From a virus, in IMG/VR virus record IMGVR_UViG_3300042154_001046, positions 1-36,855 of that record: 36,855 bases of DNA; one strand, given 5' to 3'. This document shows positions 1 to 8,016 of this stretch, in pieces (position 1 is the stretch's first letter; each line of letters opens with the position of its first letter). Under the pieces are notes generated by a model. The model saw only the letters and a program-made list of their open reading frames with translations. It had not been told where the DNA came from and made no database searches. The position numbers and the translations under genes were made by a program.

Positions 1-22
1 TGCTTTCAAGGAGTAAACAGTA

Positions 23-520
23 ATGGATTGGCTTAAACAAATCGCGCCTACAATTGCCACGGCAATGGGCGGTCCACTGGCGGGGATGGCTGTCTCGGCT
101 ATCTCCAAGGCAATCGGCGTAGACCCCGACAAAGTGGGCGACCTGATCTCCAGCAACAAGCTGTCCGCCGAGCAGATTGCTCAAGTCAAGATCGCTGAGA
201 TCGAGTTGCAGAAACAAGCGCAGGAGCTTGGCCTCAACTTTGAAAAGCTGTCTGTAGAAGACAGGAAGTCTGCACGGGACATGCAAGCCGCCACGAGGTC
301 AATTGTTCCCCCGGCCTTGGCCGCAATCATCACGGTTGGGTTCTTTGGCATTTTGGGCATGATGCTTTTTGGCAAGGTTGACGGCAGCAACCCAACGATC
401 TTGATGATGCTGGGCAGTTTGTCCACCGCTTGGACAGGCATCATTGCTTACTACTTCGGCTCCTCTGCTGGCTCACAGGCCAAGACAGACCTTCTTTCTA
501 AGGCTCCGGCAATCAAATGA
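23..520 (+). CDS. Putative holin of the 3TM / gene-transfer-agent holin type
   Basis: The 165-residue protein would form inner-membrane lesions that let the lysin out at the end of infection. Two strong membrane segments are visible near residues 94-117 and 125-147, after a charged helical region (about 48-90) and a weakly hydrophobic amphipathic N-terminus (8-31). This resembles the GTA_holin_3TM family. An AAGGAG ribosome-binding site precedes the ATG by a normal distance. The last four bases (ATGA) overlap the start of the endolysin gene, so the two are translationally coupled as a lysis cassette. The family call rests on topology and context rather than a specific catalytic motif. Confidence 0.8.
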   Translation: MDWLKQIAPTIATAMGGPLAGMAVSAISKAIGVDPDKVGDLISSNKLSAEQIAQVKIAEIELQKQAQELGLNFEKLSVEDRKSARDMQAATRSIVPPALAAIITVGFFGILGMMLFGKVDGSNPTILMMLGSLSTAWTGIIAYYFGSSAGSQAKTDLLSKAPAIK

Positions 521-939
521 CACCACACTTTACCCTCGCGGAACTGACCGTTACAAATCACCGTCAGTTTGACAACACGCCAAACGAAGCCGAGACAGCC
601 AACTTGCAACGGCTTGCTGAGTTCTTGGAGCAGGTAAAAACTGTGCTGGGCGGCAAGCCGATTATGATTAACAGCGCCTTCCGGTCAAAGCAAGTCAACG
701 ACAGCGTTGGCTCCAAAGACACGAGCCAGCATAGAATTGGTTGCGCGGCAGACTTCCGTGTTCCCGGGATGACTCCCGATGCTGTGGTACGTGCAGTGAT
801 TGCTGCGGGTTTACCCTTTGACCAAATTATCCGTGAGTTTGATTCTTGGACGCATATCAGTGTGACAAACACACCGGACGGAACCCCACGTAAGCAGGCG
901 CTTATCATTGATAAAGCGGGCACTCGACCTTTTGCCTGA
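517..939 (+). CDS. Endolysin: M15-family peptidase (D-Ala-D-Ala carboxypeptidase-like)
   Basis: This 140-residue zinc peptidase should cut peptide cross-links of peptidoglycan for host lysis. The M15 signature is complete: SAFRS near residues 53-57, then SQHRIGCAAD with H72 and D79 as zinc ligands, and WTHIS with H113 as third ligand. E107, just before, is a plausible catalytic acid. No signal peptide or wall-binding domain is present, so it needs the upstream holin to reach the wall. It starts inside the holin stop codon (ATGA). I found no spanin gene in the short gap that follows. Confidence 0.9.
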   Translation: MTPHFTLAELTVTNHRQFDNTPNEAETANLQRLAEFLEQVKTVLGGKPIMINSAFRSKQVNDSVGSKDTSQHRIGCAADFRVPGMTPDAVVRAVIAAGLPFDQIIREFDSWTHISVTNTPDGTPRKQALIIDKAGTRPFA

Positions 940-957
940 TACGTGGGAAAATGAATC

Positions 958-2871
958 ATGCCTCTACAAAAACTCCAGCTAAGACCGGGAATCAACAAAG
1001 AGTCCACAACTCTGGCCAACGAGGGTACTTGGTTCGAGATGGACAAGGTGCGCTTTCGTTCAGGCTACCCCGAGAAAATTGGCGGTTGGACTCTCGATAC
1101 CGGCACAACTAATTCTGCGCTGGCACCCCCTGCGGGGTCGTTTTGGGGCGTATGCCGCTCTTTGTTTAACTGGGTTACGCTGTCCGGCTACAACTTGTTG
1201 GGCGTTGGCACAAACCTCAAGTTTTATATTCAGAACGGCACCATTGGTATTTTTTACGACATCACACCTATCCGGCTTGTAGAGTCCGTAGCGGCTAATG
1301 CGTTTACTACCGTTAATGGTTCGACAACAGTTACGGTAAACGACACAAGCCACGGAGCCGCAACGGGCGACTTTGTAACAATCTCAGGTGTCGGGGGAGC
1401 GATAAACGGCATTCCAGCAACAGCACTTAACCAAGAATTTAGACTCACGGTGCTAAGCGCCAATACGTACAGCATCGTTGTTTCTTCCCCGGCAAGCTCC
1501 TCGGGAACGACGGGCGCTGCCACGTTTACATATCAAATCTCCATTGGCCCTGAAATCTTTACAGCCCCAAACGGTTGGGGCGCAGGCGGCTGGGGTGGCG
1601 TTACTGGCTCGTCAACGCCGACAGGTTGGGGGTTGTCTGCCACAACGGGAATTGCTTCCCAGCTTCGTTTGTGGAGTCAGTCTAACTACGGCGAAGACTT
1701 GATCTTTAACCCACGGGGTGGTGGCCTGTATCTCTGGGAAACCAACGCCGACCCAAACATTTTTGACCGTGGCGTTCTGCTCACTAGCGGGGATACCCCA
1801 GACGTTTGCAACTTTGTCATGGTGTCGGACGCTTCACGCTTTGTGATTGGGTTTGGTGTAAACGACTACGGCTCCGCCGTACAAAACCCTATGTTGATAC
1901 GCTGGTCAGACCAAGAAGACTACACCCAATGGACACCGGCTATCACCAACCAAGCTGGTAGTTTTACACTCAGTGACGGTTCTCAAATTATTACTGCTAT
2001 GCAGTCGCGGCAAGAGATTTTGGTGTGGACAGACTCTGCGTTGTATTCCATGCAATACCTTGGCCCACCATACGTATGGGGTTTTCAACTTCTCGCCGAC
2101 AACTTGTCTATTGTTGGCCCCAACGCAACATCTACAGCCAACAACATCGCCTACTGGATGGGCGTGGACAAGTTCTACATGTATTCTGGACGGGTGGAAA
2201 CCCTGTATTGTCCTCTTCGTCAGTATATTTTTAACGACATTAATCTATCCCAGTCATATCAGTTTTTCTCAGGTACCAACGAGGGGTACAACGAGATTTG
2301 GTGGTTTTACTGCTCCGCAAATTCAACAGCGGTTGACCGATACGTGATTTACAACCACTTGGAAAAAATCTGGTCTTACGGCACCCTTGCAAGAACGGCG
2401 TGGCTTGACTCGCCGCTGCGAGCCTCGCCAATGGCTACAGGATATAACGGGCAGCTTATATACCATGAAAGCGGTGTAGACGACGGCGCGACAAACCCGC
2501 CCACAGCCATTACGTCTTTCTGCCAATCTGCCGACATCAACATCGGGGACGGGCACAACTACGGCTTTGGTTATCGGATGATCCCGGACGTTACGTTCAA
2601 CGGCTCTACGGTGAACAACCCCGCAGTTACCTTTACGCTGCGGCCCCGGCAAAACCCCGGTTCGAATTACAGCGCATCGGCAACCCCTGCGGTCACTAGT
2701 ACGCAGAACTACCAGTCCACCCGCAATTACGAAGTGCAGCAGTTCACGGAGATCGTGTATGTACGTGTTCGTGGGCGTCAAATGGCGTTCCGAATCAGCT
2801 CGAACACCCTTGGGGTGCAGTGGCAGTTGGGTGTGCCGTCCATTGATATACGCCCAGACGGACGGAGGTAA
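958..2871 (+). CDS. Phage structural protein, P22 gp10-like DNA-stabilisation/tail hub type (putative)
   Basis: The 637-residue protein begins MPLQKLQLRPGINKES and has RFRSGYPEKIGGW near residues 35-47, an opening I recognise from structural proteins of many environmental podoviruses. Such proteins are usually compared with P22 gp10, which closes the portal after packaging, but I cannot show that homology here. The body is rich in Gly, Ser, Thr, Asn and aromatic residues with no membrane segment, as expected for beta-propeller or beta-sandwich tail parts. Residues about 110-190 look like an inserted Ig-like domain (TTVTVNDTSHGAATGDFVTISG). It follows the lysis cassette after 18 bases and is 3 bases from the next gene. 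Confidence 0.65.
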   Translation: MPLQKLQLRPGINKESTTLANEGTWFEMDKVRFRSGYPEKIGGWTLDTGTTNSALAPPAGSFWGVCRSLFNWVTLSGYNLLGVGTNLKFYIQNGTIGIFYDITPIRLVESVAANAFTTVNGSTTVTVNDTSHGAATGDFVTISGVGGAINGIPATALNQEFRLTVLSANTYSIVVSSPASSSGTTGAATFTYQISIGPEIFTAPNGWGAGGWGGVTGSSTPTGWGLSATTGIASQLRLWSQSNYGEDLIFNPRGGGLYLWETNADPNIFDRGVLLTSGDTPDVCNFVMVSDASRFVIGFGVNDYGSAVQNPMLIRWSDQEDYTQWTPAITNQAGSFTLSDGSQIITAMQSRQEILVWTDSALYSMQYLGPPYVWGFQLLADNLSIVGPNATSTANNIAYWMGVDKFYMYSGRVETLYCPLRQYIFNDINLSQSYQFFSGTNEGYNEIWWFYCSANSTAVDRYVIYNHLEKIWSYGTLARTAWLDSPLRASPMATGYNGQLIYHESGVDDGATNPPTAITSFCQSADINIGDGHNYGFGYRMIPDVTFNGSTVNNPAVTFTLRPRQNPGSNYSASATPAVTSTQNYQSTRNYEVQQFTEIVYVRVRGRQMAFRISSNTLGVQWQLGVPSIDIRPDGRR

Positions 2872-2874
2872 GCC

Positions 2875-3147
2875 ATGAGCAATCCTCTCGTCCGCGCTCC
2901 GCGTTTAGTAAGTCCACCGGCTGAATACAACCAACAGTATATGGAGGTGTTGCTTAGCTCCATACGTCTGTATTTCAACCAGTTGGACAACCCCGGAGAC
3001 ATAGCTGGGGCTGCGTTAAACTTGAACCTTGATACGCTCCCAACCGACGCTGATCTCGCTACTTTAAGGCTTGGCGACGTGTACAGAGACACGCAGGATG
3101 GTGTGCAGGTAAATAGTCAAATGCTTCGCATAAAGACAGCACCATGA
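2875..3147 (+). CDS. Small conserved phage protein, probably virion-associated, unknown function
   Basis: This 90-residue soluble protein has no signal peptide, membrane segment or catalytic motif. The sequence MEVLLSSIRLYFNQLDNPGD (about 23-42) predicts an amphipathic helix, followed by short beta-like stretches around GDVYRDTQDG. It starts four bases after the large structural protein's stop, with a GGAGG ribosome-binding site inside that gene's last codons, so the two are probably co-translated. Its place between structural genes suggests a tail or connector accessory role, which is inference. Confidence 0.6.
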   Translation: MSNPLVRAPRLVSPPAEYNQQYMEVLLSSIRLYFNQLDNPGDIAGAALNLNLDTLPTDADLATLRLGDVYRDTQDGVQVNSQMLRIKTAP

Positions 3148-3181
3148 TAAACTCGACCCACCCCCGATTTCAGAGGCAACC

Positions 3182-5146
3182 ATGAATCAAACTGCACAAG
3201 GACTCGCTGCGCTAGGTCGCGGGCCTGACACCATGCTGGTCCACATGGCCCCCGAAGAAGTCGCGGGTCTGCAAGCGCTTGCCCTGAAACACGGCGGCAC
3301 GCTAACCATCAATCCAGAGACGGGTCTGGCAGAAGCAGGCTTCCTAAAAAGCATACTGCCGATGATTGCTGGTTTTGCGCTTGGCCCTGCCGGATTTGGG
3401 TTGTCTTCCGCTATGGCGGGCCTTACAGTCGGGGGCATTACTGCCCTTACTTCTAAGAGCTTGGAAAAGGGTTTGATGGCCGGTCTGGGCGCGTACGGCG
3501 GCTCCGGGCTTGGCGAAAGTCTAATGGGCGCAGGCACAAACGCGTTGTCCTCCGCTGGAGCTAACGCAGTTGTGCCCCCAGCCGCTGAATCAATTGTTCC
3601 CCAAGCGGTTGTACCAGAAAGTTTGGCAAATGTTGTCCCCGCTTCTAGCGCCGGAGCTACGGCGGGTATGCAGCCCCTAGCGGGCGTTCCGGGCAAGTTT
3701 GTAACCGACGCGTTGCCGCAGCCAGCAGTACCCGCAATCCCAACAACAACGCCAACAATTAGTCCAGCCGAGTTGGGTGGGACCGGTGACTTTGCTCGTT
3801 TTGACCGCGCTTATAGCGCTGAGTTGGGTGCGCAAGCCGGACCTTCGACCGGCGATTTTGCACGTTTTGACCGAGCTTATAGCCCCGGCTTAGGTGCCAG
3901 CCAAACGGACAAACTCGGCGCGGGATTCAATGCCGTTACTGCCAGCCCCAGTGCCGCGTTGGAGTTTGCCAAAGCCAACAAACTGCCGCTTGCTGCTCTT
4001 GGGATTGCTGCGCTCTCTGGCTCAGACGACAAAAATGTGCCTACTCTAACCAGTCCGGGTTTAATCCGCCCCTACACGTACTCCCGCACTAAGGTTCCCG
4101 GGGCTTTTGACCGCACGCCAAACGATCCGATGTCGTCCAGAGAGCGTCAGTATTTCAACGACCAGTACACCGCACTCACCCCCTACAAAGCCCCCGGCCC
4201 AGAGTACATGGCTGTGGGCGGTCCCGTTGAGGACATGTCAAACGGTAACGACATGGCTGCGTACATGGGGCAGGATAAGTTTGACCGAGGCGGTTCTGTT
4301 ACGGGCACGGTAGGTGGCTACACATACAATCCTAGAACGGGGCTCTACACCAAACCCGGCGGGCAAGGAGCCACAACGGTTGCACCTACCGGGGGGCTTT
4401 CTGGGGCCAGTGGTTCGAGCGGTGGCGGGGATAATTCCCTCAACTACGTTAATCCTAACGTGGCTAAAGAAACTTTTGAAGAGCAAAGTGCGCGTAATCA
4501 GAAGCTCAACGATTTTCTGACAGAGGTATTGCCAACAGTACTTAGCCCCTTTTCCACAATGGCTCGCGGACTTTATGACACGCCTATAGCGGGGGGTATT
4601 GCCAATTTCTTCTCTCCCCCCGGAAGCATGCCTAATTTCAGTATTCCGGTGGATAACACGGGCACCTATGCGGGAATGCCTGCAATGGGCCAAACAAGCT
4701 ACGAATCGGGCGTGGGTAACCCCGCAGAAGGTGGCGGTGGCTCCAATCAAGAAAGCTCTGGTTTTACATCTGGTGCAGACCCCGGTGGTTATGGCGGGGG
4801 TGATTTGGGTTCGTTTCTTGCTGGTGGCGGTCTAACTGCGCTGGCTCAAGGCGGCATCGCCAATCTCGGCGACTACTCCGATGGCGGCAGACTTTTGCGC
4901 GGCCCCGGTGATGGCGTCTCGGACAGCATTCCCGCACGTATTGGGGCCAAACAAGAAGCCCGTCTTGCCGATGGTGAGTTTGTAGTCCCCGCACGCATTG
5001 TGTCTGAGCTGGGTAACGGCTCGACTGAAGCTGGCGCTCGTCAGTTGTACGCCATGATGGACCGGGTGCAGAAAGCCCGCAAGAAAACAGTCGGCAAAGA
5101 CAAAGTGGCAACGAACTCCCGCGCAGCAAAACTTCTGCCAGCATAA
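3182..5146 (+). CDS. Gly/Ala-rich virion-type protein with C-terminal GPGDGxSDSIPA module
   Basis: The 654-residue protein is low in complexity and rich in Gly, Ala, Pro and Ser. An N-terminal hydrophobic, glycine-rich region (about 56-125) could be membrane-active. An 11-residue unit, GDFARFDRAYS, occurs twice near residues 201 and 223. The C-terminus carries GPGDGVSDSIPARIG followed by ADGEFVVPARIV and a helix with QLYAMMDRVQKARKK; I recognise this module from many uncharacterised phage virion proteins. It lies in the position where podoviruses keep internal or ejection proteins, so a role in the virion core or DNA delivery is plausible but not shown. Confidence 0.6.
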   Translation: MNQTAQGLAALGRGPDTMLVHMAPEEVAGLQALALKHGGTLTINPETGLAEAGFLKSILPMIAGFALGPAGFGLSSAMAGLTVGGITALTSKSLEKGLMAGLGAYGGSGLGESLMGAGTNALSSAGANAVVPPAAESIVPQAVVPESLANVVPASSAGATAGMQPLAGVPGKFVTDALPQPAVPAIPTTTPTISPAELGGTGDFARFDRAYSAELGAQAGPSTGDFARFDRAYSPGLGASQTDKLGAGFNAVTASPSAALEFAKANKLPLAALGIAALSGSDDKNVPTLTSPGLIRPYTYSRTKVPGAFDRTPNDPMSSRERQYFNDQYTALTPYKAPGPEYMAVGGPVEDMSNGNDMAAYMGQDKFDRGGSVTGTVGGYTYNPRTGLYTKPGGQGATTVAPTGGLSGASGSSGGGDNSLNYVNPNVAKETFEEQSARNQKLNDFLTEVLPTVLSPFSTMARGLYDTPIAGGIANFFSPPGSMPNFSIPVDNTGTYAGMPAMGQTSYESGVGNPAEGGGGSNQESSGFTSGADPGGYGGGDLGSFLAGGGLTALAQGGIANLGDYSDGGRLLRGPGDGVSDSIPARIGAKQEARLADGEFVVPARIVSELGNGSTEAGARQLYAMMDRVQKARKKTVGKDKVATNSRAAKLLPA

Positions 5147-5163
5147 ATATTTGAGGAATCGAA

Positions 5164-6186
5164 ATGGCCGAACCAACACAAACAAACATTACGCAGACAA
5201 GCATCCCCGACTATGCGAAGCCGTACGTTGAGGGCTTGCTGGGTAAGACCGAAGCGCTGACCGCCACCCCGTACCAGACCTACGATGCCAACCGTATCGC
5301 CGGGTTTACCCCTATGCAGCAGCAGGCGTTCCAAGGCGCTCAAGGCATGCAGACTTCTGGCCTGTCTGGGCTTGGTGGTCAGTATGCGGGGGCAGCTACG
5401 CTGGGCGCTCTGGGCACGAACTACGGCCCAACTCAGTTCCAAGGCGGACAGTTCGGGCAGCAAGACGCGCAGCAGTACATGTCTCCGTACATGCAGAGTG
5501 TTGTTGACATCCAGCAGCGCGAAGCCCAGCGTCAAGCAGACATTGCCGGTACACAGCGAGGCGCTCAAGCCGTTAGATCGGGTGCGTTTGGCGGTGGTCG
5601 CCAAGCCATTATGGACGCCGAAGCTGCCCGGAATCTGGCCATGCAAAAGGGCGACATTCAAGCGCAAGGTTTGCAGTCCGCTTACCAGCAGGCGCAAGCC
5701 CAGTTCAACGCCGACCAAGCACGCCGCATGCAGGCGCAGCAGCTCGGAGAGCAATCCAAACAGTACGGCGCGGGTCTTGGCCTTCAAGGTCTTCAGACGG
5801 CGTTGCAGGGTGCGGGTCAGATGGGTCAGCTCGGCGGTCAGCAGTTTGCTCAGGGCATGGACATCAACAAGCTCCAGCAGTCTTACGGCACGCAGCAACA
5901 GCAGCAAGAGCAGAACATCATGTCGCAGCAGTATCAGGACTTCTTGAACCAGCAGAACTACCCGTACAAGCAGTTGGGCTTCATGTCCGACATGCTGCGC
6001 GGCCTGCCGCTGTCGCAGTCGTCATCGCAGATTTATCAGGCCCCACCATCAGCCTTGTCCACAGCAGCGGGTCTGGGTACGGCAGCGCTCGGCGCGTCTA
6101 GACTTGGGATGTTTGGTGCCGCAGGCGGCGCGGTAATAGACCGACCTGCCGGTCTGGCTGAGCTGGCAATCTCAAGAATGGCGTAA
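5164..6186 (+). CDS. Gln/Gly-rich helical virion-type protein, putative internal/ejection protein
   Basis: The 340-residue protein is very rich in Gln, Ala and Gly. It has a long helical, coiled-coil-like middle (about 110-270) with repeated QQ and QAQ stretches, and a small Ala/Gly-rich hydrophobic C-terminus (about 300-325). The opening (SIPDYAKPYVEGLLGKTEAL) is one I recognise from uncharacterised proteins next to internal virion genes in environmental phages. A GAGG-type ribosome-binding site lies 17 bases after the previous stop. There is no enzymatic motif. A structural or DNA-ejection role is inferred from composition and neighbours. Confidence 0.55.
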   Translation: MAEPTQTNITQTSIPDYAKPYVEGLLGKTEALTATPYQTYDANRIAGFTPMQQQAFQGAQGMQTSGLSGLGGQYAGAATLGALGTNYGPTQFQGGQFGQQDAQQYMSPYMQSVVDIQQREAQRQADIAGTQRGAQAVRSGAFGGGRQAIMDAEAARNLAMQKGDIQAQGLQSAYQQAQAQFNADQARRMQAQQLGEQSKQYGAGLGLQGLQTALQGAGQMGQLGGQQFAQGMDINKLQQSYGTQQQQQEQNIMSQQYQDFLNQQNYPYKQLGFMSDMLRGLPLSQSSSQIYQAPPSALSTAAGLGTAALGASRLGMFGAAGGAVIDRPAGLAELAISRMA

Positions 6187-6195
6187 GGGTAAACC

Positions 6196-7947
6196 ATGAT
6201 TAACGTCAATCAGATCACTTCGCAACTGGCCCGGATGCCAGACCAAGCGTTGCAGCAGTACGCCATGATGCACAAGAACGACCCGTACACGGTGTCGCTG
6301 GCGCTGTCCGAGTCTAACCGCCGCAAGCAGATGCGCGATGCCGCGCAGGGCCAGCAAGGTATGGCACCGCAGCCCAAAGTGGTCGATCAAGGTATTGCCG
6401 GTATGGCGGCACCGAGCGAAATGAACCCCGCTCAAATGGAAGCGCTGATGCAGCAGTTGGATCGGAAAAAAGAACAGGAATACCGTGAGTTCACTAGGGG
6501 CGCGGCTCCGGCTCCGCAGCCCATGCCAGAAGATGTGGGTATCGGCGCTCTCCCAGCGCCCAACATGCAGGGCATGGCCGGTGGCGGCATCGTGGCTTTT
6601 GGTGGTGGCGGAGACGTGCAGCGGTTTGATGGTGGTGGTGCGGTTGACGCCGCTCGCGCTAGGCGAGACGCCGCGCAGCAAACACTGTACACATACGGGC
6701 TTCGTCAGCGTAGGGATGATCCGCAGGGTTTTATGGCGGCACAAAACGAATTTAACACGGCGCAACAAGCTGTCGCCGCTGCGGAAGCTGCATATGCGGC
6801 AGAAATGTCCGGCACAGGCACCACACGAGCGGCAATGGGGGCGCAAGACGTTGGCGCAACCAAGCAATTTTCAACACTACCGGCAGTAGCTCCCGCAGTA
6901 GTACCCCCCGTAGCTGCTGCGCCGGGTGCTCCAACCCTCCGTTTCCCCCCTACTGCACCCCCCGCTTCCAGTGTTAAAACTCCCCCTGTTGCGGGTCCTC
7001 GTCCGGCTTCTGCTGCCAGTAATAAGCCCCCCGTTGCGCCTGTTGCTCCCGCCGCTCAAGCAGGGCTTGGCGATCTTGCCACAACGTATTCGGACATCCT
7101 TAAAAAGCAGGACTTTAAAGACCCTGCCGAAGCAAGGCTGGGCGCTTTGGAAGCGAAGGAACGGGCTGCTACCGAAGAAAACAAAGCTGCACTTTTGCGC
7201 GATCAAGCAAAATTTGACGACGCGTACAAGGGGCGTGAGAAACGCTTGTCTGACCGCGAATTGGACATTGGCAAGCAGAAAGACACCAACACAGGTTTGG
7301 CGCTTTTGAACGCGGGTCTGTCCATCATGTCCACTCCGGGCGGATTGGCTACGGCTATTGGCAAGGGTGCGCAGGTTGGCACCGCGCAGTTTGCTGCCGG
7401 TTTGGACAAGATTCGTTCCGCACAAGAGCGCTTAGACGATGCCAGAGACAAGATGGAGGACTTGAAGCTCAACCGTGCTGAGATGTCCGCCAAGCAAATC
7501 CGAGATGCCGAAAAAGACATCCGCAATGTGGGCATCGACGCAGAGAAGCGCGGTATTGATGGCCTCCGTATGGCTGCTGATGTGAACCGCAGAACAGCGG
7601 CGGACATGTTTAAGGCTACTGTGGACGTAGGCGTCAACCGCGAACGGATGGAGTCCGCGCAAAACATTGCCGAGATGCAAGAAAAAGGACAAAGCTCACG
7701 GTCTGCTGCGCAGATTGCTGCTACGCTCAACACACCTGACCGGCTTATCTTCAATAAACTGCTCAAAGACAACAATAACGATGCCGTCGCAGCCGCTACT
7801 GCGCTTCAAAAATTAAAAACTGAAAAGTTCAGCGTAACCACTTCTTACGCTGACTATTTGAAATCGTTTGCAGGCAAAGACACTTTGACACCGCCCCTGT
7901 CTTTTGCCAACTATGCGGCACAATTTGGGGCTACCCTGCCGCGTTGA
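6196..7947 (+). CDS. Multi-segment virion-type protein with Pro-rich hinge and coiled coil, unknown function
   Basis: The 583-residue protein has three visible parts. Residues 1-150 contain short helices and a glycine-rich GGGIVAFGGGGD stretch like those in the two preceding gene products. Residues about 228-290 form a Pro/Ala/Val-rich linker. Residues about 300-520 are charged and helical, with heptad-like repeats such as ERLDDARDKMEDLKLNRAEM around a short hydrophobic stretch (TGLALLNAGLSIMSTPGGLATAIGKG). This suits an elongated internal virion component. It starts nine bases after the previous gene. No enzymatic signature is visible. Confidence 0.55.
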   Translation: MINVNQITSQLARMPDQALQQYAMMHKNDPYTVSLALSESNRRKQMRDAAQGQQGMAPQPKVVDQGIAGMAAPSEMNPAQMEALMQQLDRKKEQEYREFTRGAAPAPQPMPEDVGIGALPAPNMQGMAGGGIVAFGGGGDVQRFDGGGAVDAARARRDAAQQTLYTYGLRQRRDDPQGFMAAQNEFNTAQQAVAAAEAAYAAEMSGTGTTRAAMGAQDVGATKQFSTLPAVAPAVVPPVAAAPGAPTLRFPPTAPPASSVKTPPVAGPRPASAASNKPPVAPVAPAAQAGLGDLATTYSDILKKQDFKDPAEARLGALEAKERAATEENKAALLRDQAKFDDAYKGREKRLSDRELDIGKQKDTNTGLALLNAGLSIMSTPGGLATAIGKGAQVGTAQFAAGLDKIRSAQERLDDARDKMEDLKLNRAEMSAKQIRDAEKDIRNVGIDAEKRGIDGLRMAADVNRRTAADMFKATVDVGVNRERMESAQNIAEMQEKGQSSRSAAQIAATLNTPDRLIFNKLLKDNNNDAVAAATALQKLKTEKFSVTTSYADYLKSFAGKDTLTPPLSFANYAAQFGATLPR

Positions 7948-7978
7948 TTTTTGTAATAATAGGCAAGCGCTAAAACAT

Positions 7979-7997
7979 TCGGGGTTGCGCCCCCCGA
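7979..7997 (+). terminator. Hairpin upstream of the giant polyvalent gene (possible weak terminator or attenuator)
   Basis: TCGGGG (7979-7984) can pair with CCCCGA (7992-7997) around a seven-base loop in the 69-base gap before the giant gene. No clear T-run follows (ATCACAATTTA), so termination would be inefficient. It may instead lower or insulate expression of the downstream gene, whose ATG lacks a strong ribosome-binding site. Confidence 0.35.
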
Positions 7998-8016
7998 TCA
8001 CAATTTAAGAACTGCT

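Noticed and set aside
940-957. Spanin gene between or within the lysis genes
   Set aside because: The gap is 18 bases and I found no overlapping frame with a signal/lipobox in the endolysin region.
5041-5907. Leftward Leu-rich open frame (288 codons) in the Gln-rich virion gene
   Set aside because: It is the reverse reading of repeated CAG/CAA codons, giving Leu repeats; no ribosome-binding site and wrong orientation for the block.
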